A DNA stretch of 9,185 nt from a bacterium (GCA_009920585.1 RFZT01000078.1:1-9185), one strand, 5' to 3'; shown: positions 1 to 6,522, counted from the stretch's first letter. Notes: a model not told the origin generated them from the letters alone. Made by a program: numbers and translations.

Positions 1-90
1 CTAACGCAACTCCTCGAGTTCGCGAATACCTTCGCTCGTAAACTGGAATCCAGTCCAGCCGCGGAGCAAACAGCTGGCTCGGGAATTTAA
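1..90 (+). CDS. Possible C-terminal end of a plus-strand gene, cut by the left edge
   Basis: Frame 1 is open from the first base to a TAA at 88-90, giving 29 residues. They read as an amphipathic helix (LTQLLEFANTFARKLESS) followed by a short polar, Ala/Gly-rich tail (PAAEQTAGSGI), which is typical of a protein C-terminus. No start is visible because the gene would begin outside the window, and no family can be named from so little. The gene would converge on tsaB, whose stop codon lies 18 bases further on. Two minus-strand frames are also open here, one of them ending in TAG at bases 1-3, so the strand is not certain. This is inference from amino-acid character only. Confidence 0.4.
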   Translation, partial: LTQLLEFANTFARKLESSPAAEQTAGSGI

Positions 91-107
91 CGCGCTGGTA
101 ATAACGC

Positions 108-683
108 TCAGGCCGCCTTCGGGCGGCTCTGGGTGATGTGGGGCGGCTTGAGGTAAACTGGCTCGGCAAGACCAGCATGGGCTTCATGTCGGGCTAAGAT
201 CGTTGCGTTTGGGTGGAGGATTTCTGCGTCGAGAAGCGATGCTCCTGTGGAAAAAACAGGGATGCCAGATATCAGTCGAGTTGAGGCGACTTCTGGTGAT
301 AGCAACTCGATTGGAGTGGTGAGGCATCCATCCGACACATGCGCAAAAAAACACTGGTTCGAGCGCGCATCACCGACCACAAAATATTCGGGAGCATCAT
401 AGCCTAACACAGAGCAAAGACCTCGCGCTGGGATTTTGCGGGCTTTCGAAATCCCCCAAGCAGCAGAGATACTGGATCGGAGAGCGTTGTAGCTTCCCGG
501 TCCTGTACCAACGAGAACAAGATTAAATGCACCAGAGTTGGCGAGCACCTCTTCGAGGACGGTGAAAAGAAACGCACCTCGACCACGGGGATTCTCAAAC
601 GATCTCGCGATAATGGGGCGGTTGTTCTCAGTTAGGGAAACGCTGCCCACCGAACTGGAGCATTCGATAGTCAGTATTCTCAT
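108..683 (-). CDS. tsaB: tRNA threonylcarbamoyladenosine biosynthesis protein TsaB (compact, divergent)
   Basis: TsaB is a catalytically inactive ASKHA-fold partner. It binds TsaD and TsaE in the cytoplasmic complex that transfers threonylcarbamoyl to A37 of ANN-decoding tRNAs (t6A). The 191-residue product opens with MRILTIECSSSVGSVSL, the family's first beta strands. It carries the characteristic VGTGPGSYNALRSS at residues 58-71 (family form VGxGPGSFTGLR) and DARSNQCFF at 105-113 (family DARxxEVY). It is shorter than the roughly 220-230 residues common in the family, and the usual HSE-like stretch after strand 3 is degenerate (NPRGRGAF, 31-38). The ATG at 683-681 is chosen because homology begins there and because it overlaps the tsaE stop as ATGA, suggesting translational coupling. 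The frame continues upstream inside tsaE, but that part does not resemble the family. TsaC and TsaD are not in the window. Confidence 0.88.
   Translation of the reverse strand: MRILTIECSSSVGSVSLTENNRPIIARSFENPRGRGAFLFTVLEEVLANSGAFNLVLVGTGPGSYNALRSSISAAWGISKARKIPARGLCSVLGYDAPEYFVVGDARSNQCFFAHVSDGCLTTPIELLSPEVASTRLISGIPVFSTGASLLDAEILHPNATILARHEAHAGLAEPVYLKPPHITQSRPKAA
109..131. terminator. GC-rich stem-loop over the tsaB stop codon, possible bidirectional terminator
   Basis: GCCGCC (112-117), loop TTCG (118-121) and GGCGGC (122-127) form a perfect 6-bp stem with a UUCG tetraloop on the plus strand. It can be extended by a G-T pair and, with one bulge, an A-T and a C-G pair. On the minus strand the same DNA encodes the last residues of TsaB, so the hairpin sits inside the coding end. 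It lies between two convergent gene ends, where a terminator is expected. No T-run follows on either strand, so intrinsic termination is doubtful; it may only pause polymerase or protect the 3' end. Confidence 0.3.
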
Positions 684-1129
684 GGTTTGATGGTAATCCG
701 CCGAGCATCGCTCTCGATATGGAAATGGAGTCGAATGGTATCTGAGGGTAGTTCCTCCTCGAAACGTTCCCCCCATTCGATGGCTATGACGAGTGGTTCC
801 GCGAGATAGTCTTCCAAGCCGATTCCTACAAGTTCTGCAGCCGATTGCAGGCGGTAGAGGTCCATGTGAACAAGTGGCCATCTGCCATTGGGGTATTCGT
901 GCACAAGGGCAAACGTCGGGCTAGAAACTTGTGCTGGATCACACCCTAAGCCGTCTGCGAGTCCGCGAACGAAAGCGGTTTTTCCAGCTCCGAGAGGACC
1001 CGTTAAACTCATGGTTACTGGACCGACAAGCGCGGTGCCGATATGAAAACCTGCTTGATGAGTATCCTGCTCTGTCGCGCACAAAAGCCCCTCTTCGGGG
1101 ATGATTTTGTTGATTTGCAGGATTGGCAT
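680..1129 (-). CDS. tsaE: tRNA threonylcarbamoyladenosine biosynthesis ATPase TsaE
   Basis: TsaE is the small P-loop ATPase that drives turnover of the TsaB-TsaD complex during t6A synthesis. The 149-residue product has the usual family length. It shows, in order, a Walker A motif GPLGAGKT at residues 44-51, the family signature SSPTFALVHEY at 69-79 (switch-like region), HMDLYRL at 88-94, and IEWGER at 117-122, which corresponds to the conserved E-W motif. It begins with MPILQIN from an ATG at 1129-1127 and ends in a TGA that overlaps the tsaB ATG, so tsaE and tsaB form a two-gene operon. No Shine-Dalgarno sequence precedes the start. The divergent lipoprotein gene begins only 32 bp away, which forces at least one promoter into coding sequence. 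The identification rests on several motifs in the correct order and on the tsaB neighbour. Confidence 0.95.
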   Translation of the reverse strand: MPILQINKIIPEEGLLCATEQDTHQAGFHIGTALVGPVTMSLTGPLGAGKTAFVRGLADGLGCDPAQVSSPTFALVHEYPNGRWPLVHMDLYRLQSAAELVGIGLEDYLAEPLVIAIEWGERFEEELPSDTIRLHFHIESDARRITIKP

Positions 1130-1138
1130 AGTTCAACC

Positions 1139-1168
1139 AATCTAGTGTCTCCGAATCCGCGATGACAA
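1139..1168 (-). promoter_or_regulatory. Candidate sigma70-type promoter for tsaE-tsaB
   Basis: Reading the minus strand, TTGTCA (1168-1163, five of six to the -35 consensus) is followed after 18 nt by TAGATT (1144-1139, four of six to the -10 consensus). Initiation about 7 nt downstream would fall within a few bases of the tsaE ATG, giving a nearly leaderless mRNA. The -35 element overlaps the divergent lipoprotein gene's start codon. Assigned by eye only. Confidence 0.3.
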
Positions 1169-1578
1169 CACCTTCCCGTACTCTCTTCTTTCGTTTTGGA
1201 AGTCTGTTTTTAGTGATGGCCCTTTGTTTGCTCACTGGTTGCGACTCCCCTTCGTCAAGGATCCAGGAAATCAAACGCAACCTAGATGCATTTAAGTGTT
1301 CTCCTAATCAGCAGACGAAAGAAGCGTTAGAAAAATCCTTCGCTATGATGGAGGTTCAGATTCAGAAATTGGAGGCTAAAGGTGACATCGTTCAGTTCGA
1401 CCTCTTTCGTCGTCAGGCCTTCACTCTTCGTTACGATTTTCACTCGACTCTATTGGCCATTGCAAAATGGAATGCTGAAGAGGCTGAACGACGTGCCGCT
1501 GCACAAGCGTCAGTTACAATGCCGTCGCCGGAACCGAGTCCGTCTGCTCCGGCATCAGCAGAGCCTCACAAAGAGTGA
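1162..1578 (+). CDS. Small predicted lipoprotein of unknown function
   Basis: The 138-residue product starts with a lipoprotein signal peptide: basic residues at R6 and R11, a hydrophobic stretch from about residue 12 to 26, and the lipobox LTGC with the lipidated cysteine at 27. Asp follows at position +2, which in enterobacteria is an inner-membrane retention signal; whether that rule applies here is unknown. The mature part is mostly charged and likely helical (about residues 33-112, rich in Lys, Glu, Arg, Gln and Ala). It ends in a Pro/Ser/Ala-rich tail (about 117-138). I do not recognise a family, and no catalytic motif is visible. The gene diverges from tsaE across 32 bp. Its last 65 bases overlap the 3' end of the convergent gene on the other strand. 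The ATG at 1162 begins the signal peptide directly; no Shine-Dalgarno sequence is seen. Confidence 0.75.
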   Translation: MTTPSRTLFFRFGSLFLVMALCLLTGCDSPSSRIQEIKRNLDAFKCSPNQQTKEALEKSFAMMEVQIQKLEAKGDIVQFDLFRRQAFTLRYDFHSTLLAIAKWNAEEAERRAAAQASVTMPSPEPSPSAPASAEPHKE

Positions 1579-2395
1579 GTAACTTTCGCCGGATGGGCAT
1601 GGCACGTTCAGCAAATCCGCGTTGCAATCTTTCGTATTCCACACGCCCTGTCGCTGTCTCAATCGGAACAGCCTCGTAGCCGTAGGCAGAAAGATCATAA
1701 GGACTGGCTTGCATATCTAGTGTTCGAATCTCCCTGGCTAACTCAAAAGCATCAGCCATGAGTTCCGATGGACACCATGGGGCGAGTTTGAATGCCCATT
1801 TGTAGAGATCCATATTGGCGTGAAGGCAGCCCGGTTGGTCAAGGTCGGGAGAAGTTTCGCGGACGGGTTGAAGGCGATTGAGTGGACGTGCAGGAGGAGT
1901 AAAAAATCGGAAGGCATCATAATGCGAACAACGCACGGGTAGGGCATCGACGACCGCTGCAATTTCCTGCGGGCTCAATCTCAGGGGGAGGTCCTCGTAT
2001 CGATTTTCCTCCGTTTTATAAACCATCGCCCATTCGTGAATCCCATGGCATCCGAAAAAGGGAGGTCGGTTCGCTGTCAGCGTGAGGAAACGTTGGAGCC
2101 ATTCCACGAAGGTTCGGCGGTTTTCTCCAACAGGTTCCGCAGTGACTCCCATTGGCGTAGTAATATATCCGCTATAAGCGCTGTAGGCCTCTGCCCCTTT
2201 AAGCACAATACCAAGCCCTGGATGCCAACGCCGAAGCAGCGATGGACGGTTGGGATAATATTCAAAAAGAAAATCATCCACCGGATGTCGCTCACCGCGT
2301 GACATCCGGGCCAATCTGGGGGCACACCATGGATCGACACGGGATTCGTGTGCCGACATCAAGAGCTTCCACTCCCTTTCTTCTAGAATTTTCAC
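1514..2395 (-). CDS. Uncharacterised conserved protein with Cys/His motifs, last gene of the fur-suf cluster
   Basis: The 293-residue product has motif blocks that look strongly constrained: HPVDDFLFEYY (37-47), FGCHGIHEWAMVY (114-126), RCSHYDAFRFFTPPARPLN (155-173), PGCLHANMDLYKW (188-200) and SPYDLSAYGYE (231-241). Cys116, His117, His120, Cys156, His158, Cys190 and His192 cluster in these blocks and could bind a metal or Fe-S cluster (inference). From memory, similar proteins in actinobacteria carry the database name '3-methyladenine DNA glycosylase'. I see no HhH-GPD or AAG-type motif, so I do not transfer that function. There is no signal peptide or membrane segment, so it is presumably cytoplasmic. 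The GTG at 2395-2393 is used because the EREW segment before SAHESRVD seems part of the family; an ATG twelve codons later, preceded by GGAAG, is the alternative. It lies 32 nt after the sufD stop on the same strand, so it is probably in the same operon. Confidence 0.85.
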   Translation of the reverse strand: MKILEEREWKLLMSAHESRVDPWCAPRLARMSRGERHPVDDFLFEYYPNRPSLLRRWHPGLGIVLKGAEAYSAYSGYITTPMGVTAEPVGENRRTFVEWLQRFLTLTANRPPFFGCHGIHEWAMVYKTEENRYEDLPLRLSPQEIAAVVDALPVRCSHYDAFRFFTPPARPLNRLQPVRETSPDLDQPGCLHANMDLYKWAFKLAPWCPSELMADAFELAREIRTLDMQASPYDLSAYGYEAVPIETATGRVEYERLQRGFAERAMPIRRKLLTLCEALLMPEQTDSVPATAL

Positions 2396-2427
2396 GCAGA
2401 GTTTTAAGTTGCGTGGACGAGATCCCC

Positions 2428-3708
2428 TCAGCCTACGGAGAGTCGCTTTGCCAAAAGTGTGGAAAGATGAGCTCGAACGGGCGTTACTTCGATCCTCTCA
2501 AGAAGAGAATTGAAAAAGCCGTTCACGACGAGGCGGCGGGCTTTGTCACGGGGAATGCCACGCGCCTGCATGTAGAATAGCTCATCTTCGCTCACTGGGC
2601 CGTTGGTCGCCCCATGGGTGCAGCGGACTTCGTCATTCAAGATTTCCAAGCCTGGCATGGAGTTCGGGTCGGCATCATCGCTCAGAATGAGATTCCTCAC
2701 TTTTTGATAGGCGTCTGTGCCTTGGGCGCCTGGCTCCACTTTGATAAGGCCGGCAAAAATCGTGCGGGAGCGATCATCAAGGGCATTAAGATAGAGTAGA
2801 TCGCTTGTCGCATGTGGAGCGATGTGATCTTGAAGTGTGCGCTGGTCGATCTCGCGAGTGCCTTCCACAGGGTTGATGGAATACATCTCGCTGCGTGAGC
2901 CTTCACCGATGAGGCGACTCAGGCTTTCTCCGCGAACGAATCCTCCGCCGAAGTTCGCAATGAGGGCGGTGCACTTGGCATTGGCATCCACGTTGGTCGA
3001 GTTGATGTGGAAGGCTGTCGTGGTTGTGGACCAATCTTGGACGGCGATGTAGGTGAGTCGGGATCCTTTTTCCAAGTGGAGGTCGTTCACCCCACAAGCC
3101 AAGGCGGTGAGCTTATCCGCCGACTTGAAGTAATCTAGTACTGTTACGCTGCTGTTCTCTCCGCAAACGATGAGCGTGTGTGGAAAAATCGAGGCATTGT
3201 TTCCTTCGGCCCAGTGAAAAATTTCGATTGGGAGAGTGACCGAGGTATTTGCTGGAACGTAGAGAAAGGCACCAGTAGCCACTCGCGCCTTGTGTAAGGC
3301 CGTGTATTTACTCGAACCCAGCGCGGCTGGTTGGGCCATGAAATATTTGCGAAAAAGGTCCGCGTGGTTTGTCGCTGCAGATTCCAGGGACTCAAAAATC
3401 ACGCCTTCCGGGAGGGATTGTGCTGATTTGTGTAGAAGGGCGTTGTTGCCAAAAACCATCTTTGCGGAAAACTCGCCAAGCCCTGTTGAGGAATTGATCA
3501 GACGGCCTTCAGCGGATACGGGAGTGGCGTCCACGAACGTGGATAGATCAAGAGGCTTGAGATTTGCAAAGCGCCAGGCTTCGTGACGACGAGTTGGGGT
3601 AGGGGACTGCTCGTAGTCGGCAAGTGCGGTCTTTTGTTCGGCGACGAACCAGCTTGGCCAGTTTGAAGAGGTCGGAGTCACGTTTTGTTCAATAAGTGTC
3701 GAGGTCAT
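2428..3708 (-). CDS. sufD: Fe-S cluster assembly protein SufD
   Basis: SufD is the non-ATPase partner of SufB in the SufBC2D scaffold that assembles Fe-S clusters in the cytoplasm; it has a right-handed beta-helix core. The 426-residue product shows the N-terminal EAWRFANLKPLDL segment (43-55), the LYVPANTSVTLPIEI stretch (149-163), and the C-terminal signature PGLEILNDEVRCTHGAT (352-368) followed by EDELFYMQARGI (374-385). His365 in CTHGAT corresponds to the His360 of E. coli SufD implicated in cluster building (alignment by eye). The residue after GAT, usually a small hydrophobic one, is Asn369. The ATG at 3708-3706 lies 21 nt after the sufB stop, without a Shine-Dalgarno sequence. It is distinguished from SufB by its shorter length and its divergent N-terminal part. 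Confidence 0.95.
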   Translation of the reverse strand: MTSTLIEQNVTPTSSNWPSWFVAEQKTALADYEQSPTPTRRHEAWRFANLKPLDLSTFVDATPVSAEGRLINSSTGLGEFSAKMVFGNNALLHKSAQSLPEGVIFESLESAATNHADLFRKYFMAQPAALGSSKYTALHKARVATGAFLYVPANTSVTLPIEIFHWAEGNNASIFPHTLIVCGENSSVTVLDYFKSADKLTALACGVNDLHLEKGSRLTYIAVQDWSTTTTAFHINSTNVDANAKCTALIANFGGGFVRGESLSRLIGEGSRSEMYSINPVEGTREIDQRTLQDHIAPHATSDLLYLNALDDRSRTIFAGLIKVEPGAQGTDAYQKVRNLILSDDADPNSMPGLEILNDEVRCTHGATNGPVSEDELFYMQARGIPRDKARRLVVNGFFNSLLERIEVTPVRAHLSTLLAKRLSVG

Positions 3709-3729
3709 TTGAGTTGCGTCCGGGGAGAT

Positions 3730-5136
3730 TTATCCGACGGACCCTTCCATCTCGAGATCGATGAGTCGCTTGAGTTCGACCGAGTATTCCATCGGGAATT
3801 GTTGAACGAGGTCATTGACGAATCCGTTCACAGCGAGACTCATGGCGGCACCTTCAGAAATGCCCCTTTGCTGCATGTAAAAAATCTGTTCCGCGCTGAT
3901 CTTGCTAACGGAGGCCTCGTGCTGACAGGCGTTTTCTTTTCCTCGAACGGTGATCGCGGGGTAGGTATCCGTGCGACTCTCCGTGTTAATCAAAAGCGCA
4001 TCGCATTCCGTATTGTTTTTGCAGCCCTTGAGATGCCGACCGATTTGAACGAGCCCACGGTAGGTCGAGCGCCCTGATCCAAGACTGATGCTCTTGGACA
4101 CAATGTTGCTAGTTGTGTCATCTGCTGCGTGGACCATCTTGGCTCCGGTATCTTGGTGTTGTCCGTCTCCGGCCAGAGCGATGGATATGACCTCTCCACG
4201 TGCCTTGCGGCCTTTCATGATGACTCCGGGATATTTCATCGTGAGGCGGGAGCCGATATTGCAATCGATCCACTTGATTTCCGCTTCTTCGTGGGCGAGT
4301 CCGCGCTTGGTGACGAGATTGAAAACGTTCGCTGACCAGTTTTGAACAGTGATGTATTGGATTTTTGCACCTTTGAGGGCGACAAGTTCGACTACGGCGC
4401 TGTGGAGTGTGGATGTCTCAAATTTCGGTGCGGTGCAGCCTTCCATGTACATCACCTCGCTGCCTTCGTCGGCGATGATGAGCGTGCGTTCAAATTGGCC
4501 GAAGTTTTCGGCATTGATGCGGAAATACGCTTGCAGTGGATGTTTCACCTTCACTCCCGGAGGGATGTAGATGAACGAACCGCCCGAAAAAACAGCGCTG
4601 TTAAGTGCCGAGAATTTGTTGTCACCAGTCGGGATCACTTTGCCGAACCACTTGCGGAAGATCTCCGGATGTTTTTGGAGTCCTTCGGTGGATCCTACGA
4701 AGATCACACCTTGGTCGCCCACAGCGGCTTTAATATTGGAGTAAGCCGCCTCGCTGTCGAACTGGGCTTCTACGCCGGCGAGAAATTTGCGTTCCTGCTC
4801 GGGTATGCCGAGGCGCTCAAAAGTGCGTTTTACATCCTCTGGCACATCGTCCCAGGAGCGTTTTGGTTGGGTGCCTTGGGAGAGATAATAGCGGATGTTT
4901 TGAAAAATAATATTATCGAGGTCATGGCTTGCCCAGTGAGTTGGCATGGGCATCGACTCGAATTTGCGAAGGGCATCCTTGCGAAAGTCGCGAATCCAAT
5001 CCGGGTCTTTTTTGACATCGGCAATGTAGTCGATTGTGCGCTCGGAGAGTCCGATGCCGGCATCAAACTCATAGTTCACATCGTAGTGGAAATCTCCTAT
5101 CGAGCGGTCGATATTGAGGTCGGGTTTGGTTTCCAT
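3730..5136 (-). CDS. sufB: Fe-S cluster assembly protein SufB
   Basis: SufB is the scaffold subunit that receives sulfur and iron and builds the nascent cluster with SufD and the ATPase SufC. The 468-residue product has the family length and landmarks: IPPGVKVKHPLQAYFRIN (191-208), EGCTAPKFETSTLHSAVVEL (232-251), YPGVIMKGRKARGE (302-315), KNNTECDALLI (373-383), CQHEASVSKI (404-413) and FYMQQRGI (419-426). By alignment from memory, Cys378 matches the essential Cys405 of E. coli SufB, Cys234 matches Cys254 (sulfur entry), and His406-Glu407 match His433-Glu434. All the expected scaffold residues therefore appear present, and the protein should be active. The start at 5136 lies 24 nt after the sufC stop. 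A long open frame antisense to this gene is a shadow. Confidence 0.97.
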   Translation of the reverse strand: METKPDLNIDRSIGDFHYDVNYEFDAGIGLSERTIDYIADVKKDPDWIRDFRKDALRKFESMPMPTHWASHDLDNIIFQNIRYYLSQGTQPKRSWDDVPEDVKRTFERLGIPEQERKFLAGVEAQFDSEAAYSNIKAAVGDQGVIFVGSTEGLQKHPEIFRKWFGKVIPTGDNKFSALNSAVFSGGSFIYIPPGVKVKHPLQAYFRINAENFGQFERTLIIADEGSEVMYMEGCTAPKFETSTLHSAVVELVALKGAKIQYITVQNWSANVFNLVTKRGLAHEEAEIKWIDCNIGSRLTMKYPGVIMKGRKARGEVISIALAGDGQHQDTGAKMVHAADDTTSNIVSKSISLGSGRSTYRGLVQIGRHLKGCKNNTECDALLINTESRTDTYPAITVRGKENACQHEASVSKISAEQIFYMQQRGISEGAAMSLAVNGFVNDLVQQFPMEYSVELKRLIDLEMEGSVG

Positions 5137-5160
5137 GATATTTTGCTTTGTTGGCCGAAC

Positions 5161-5919
5161 TCAGGCTTGTTGAAGGACTTCTTTTTCGACCCAATCGTAG
5201 CCATTGGCTTCGAGTTTGAGGGCAAGTGACTTGTCGCCGCTGAGGACAATGCGTCCATCGACCATCACGTGAACCACATCAGGCACGATGTAATCTAGGA
5301 GGCGTTGGTAGTGAGTAATGACAAGCATGCCGCGTTCTGGGCTGCGCATGGCATTCACTCCCTCGGAAACAATCTTGAGAGCGTCGATGTCCAAGCCGCT
5401 ATCAGTCTCATCGAGGATACAGTAAACGGGATTGAGCATGGCCATCTGCAGGATCTCGCAGCGTTTCTTTTCGCCGCCTGAGAATCCCTCGTTCACTGCA
5501 CGGGAGGTGAAGTTCCGAGGGATTTTGAGAAGTTCCATTTTTTTGTAGAGAAGCTCGTAGTATTCGACGGCATCGAGTTCCTCGCCTTTCGGAAGACGCG
5601 CCTGAACGGCAGCGCGAATGAAGTTGGCGATCGTGACGCCGGGGATTTCCATCGGATATTGGAATGCGACAAAGAGACCGGCGCGCGCACGTTCATCGGG
5701 TTCAGCCATTTCAAAAAGGTTCAAGCCGTCGAGGGTCACTTCGCCTGCGGTGACTTCGTAGTCTGGGTGTCCCGCCATCACTTTGGCGAGGGTGCTCTTG
5801 CCGGAGCCATTTTTTCCCATGATCGCGTGAATCTGGCCCTTCGGTATTTCCAGATTGAGACCTTTGAGGATCTCGCGTTCGCCGATGTTTGCGTGCAGGT
5901 TTTGAATATTCAGGCTCAT
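5161..5919 (-). CDS. sufC: Fe-S cluster assembly ATPase SufC
   Basis: SufC is the soluble ABC-type ATPase of the SufBC2D complex; its dimerisation on ATP binding drives the SufB-SufD rearrangement needed for cluster assembly. The 252-residue product contains Walker A GKNGSGKST (35-43), the Q-loop AFQYP (85-89), the ABC signature FSGGEKKRCEI (146-156), Walker B with the catalytic acid in CILDETDSGLD (167-177), and the switch histidine in ITHYQRLL (201-208). The ETDSGLD form and the FSGGEKKR signature separate SufC from transporter ATPases. The ATG at 5919-5917 gives MSLNIQNLHANIG, the normal N-terminus; an in-frame upstream extension runs into the fur gene and is rejected. Only 8 nt separate it from the fur stop, so it is in the same transcription unit. 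Confidence 0.97.
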   Translation of the reverse strand: MSLNIQNLHANIGEREILKGLNLEIPKGQIHAIMGKNGSGKSTLAKVMAGHPDYEVTAGEVTLDGLNLFEMAEPDERARAGLFVAFQYPMEIPGVTIANFIRAAVQARLPKGEELDAVEYYELLYKKMELLKIPRNFTSRAVNEGFSGGEKKRCEILQMAMLNPVYCILDETDSGLDIDALKIVSEGVNAMRSPERGMLVITHYQRLLDYIVPDVVHVMVDGRIVLSGDKSLALKLEANGYDWVEKEVLQQA

Positions 5920-5927
5920 GAGTTTAG

Positions 5928-6383
5928 TTAGTGGGTGTTTTTTGAAAGTGGGTTCTTTTTGCAGTGGGAGCAGGTTCCGCGAAGCGTGATCTCGGAGTGC
6001 GTAACTGAGAATTGGCCTGGGAGGGAAAGGCACTGAGAGAGACTACGACCTTTTGAAAGAGGTATGTCCGTGACTGTGCCGCAGGATTCGCAGACAAAGT
6101 GGCCGTGCTCTTGAAGATTTGGGCAGTACCGCGTGGCTTCGCGCTCGACATTCACTTGCTTCGCCAAGCCGCAATCAACAAGGGTCTCGAGGCAATTGTA
6201 AACAGTCGCAAGGGAGATGGCGGGAATACGTTTTTTTGCACGAATGAAAACCTCCGTGGCGGTCGGGTGGTCACGCTGGTCGAGAAGAACGTTGTAGACC
6301 TCACGGCGCTGCGGAGTGAGGCGATGCCCGCTATGGCTGATCGTCTCCTCGTAGCTTGAAGGTCTTGTTTTCCGTGAAGTCAT
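5928..6383 (-). CDS. Fur/PerR-family metal-dependent transcriptional regulator heading the suf operon
   Basis: The 151-residue product has the Fur-family winged-helix (RLTPQRREVYNVL at 21-33; recognition-helix region ISLATVYNCLETL at 57-69) and dimerisation domain. Two CxxC pairs, Cys98/Cys101 and Cys138/Cys141, form the structural zinc site. By eye alignment with B. subtilis PerR at a constant +2 offset, His39, His93, His95 and Asp106 match the regulatory ligands His37, His91, His93 and Asp104, while the Asp85 position is Cys87 (RYCPN). PerR-like is thus a better description than classical Fur, but the sensed signal is unknown. The ATG at 6383 is preferred over an in-frame TTG twelve codons upstream, which lies within the palindromic upstream site. 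The gene stops 8 nt before sufC, so it probably controls itself and the suf genes (inference). Confidence 0.92.
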   Translation of the reverse strand: MTSRKTRPSSYEETISHSGHRLTPQRREVYNVLLDQRDHPTATEVFIRAKKRIPAISLATVYNCLETLVDCGLAKQVNVEREATRYCPNLQEHGHFVCESCGTVTDIPLSKGRSLSQCLSLPGQFSVTHSEITLRGTCSHCKKNPLSKNTH

Positions 6384-6416
6384 GCATGTGAAAACTAAGG
6401 CACGCTGACTCTTAAT

Positions 6417-6431
6417 CAAGAATTATTCTAA
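6417..6431. promoter_or_regulatory. 7-1-7 palindrome, candidate Fur/PerR operator upstream of the regulator gene
   Basis: On the plus strand CAAGAAT-T-ATTCTAA is an inverted repeat with 7-base arms around one central base; five of seven arm positions pair. Its format matches the 7-1-7 architecture of PerR/Fur boxes (B. subtilis PerR consensus TTATAATNATTATAA). It lies 34 nt upstream of the regulator's ATG. On the minus strand it contains TAGAAT (6430-6425), five of six to a -10 element, so a bound repressor would block the promoter. Flanking CTTAAT (6411-6416) and ATTAAG (6431-6436) add an outer inverted repeat whose centre is shifted by half a base. No good -35 was found. Confidence 0.4.
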
Positions 6432-6522
6432 TTAAGGGGCGGCTTTTGGTATCAGTCATCGAAATCACCGCTTTCAGCTTCAATCTCCAGGTCAACGTTC
6501 CGAAGGGGACGAAAGCGATTTG

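Noticed and set aside
684..881. In-frame upstream extension of tsaB by 66 codons
   Set aside because: The extra residues are basic and Thr/Gly-rich, unlike any TsaB, and overlap tsaE entirely; the ATG at 683 begins the family homology and overlaps the tsaE stop as ATGA.
1081..1100. CCCC/GGGG hairpin near the 5' end of tsaE as a terminator
   Set aside because: It lies within the TsaE reading frame (encoding the PEEG region), has only four pairs and no T-run.
4342..5229. 295-codon plus-strand open frame antisense to sufB
   Set aside because: It is a codon-bias shadow of sufB and runs across the sufB-sufC junction; its translation has no recognisable domain.
5920..6033. Upstream extension of sufC by 38 codons
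   Set aside because: It lies inside the fur gene and precedes the normal SufC N-terminus MSLNIQNL.
6384..6419. TTG start adding 12 residues to the Fur-like regulator
   Set aside because: The TTG falls in the palindromic upstream site, and the added residues do not resemble the family; the ATG at 6383 is adequate.
6496..6511. Hairpin CGTTCC-GAAG-GGGACG considered as the cupin terminator
   Set aside because: It contains a G-T pair on the plus strand that becomes an A-C mismatch on the minus (cupin) strand, and no T-run follows.
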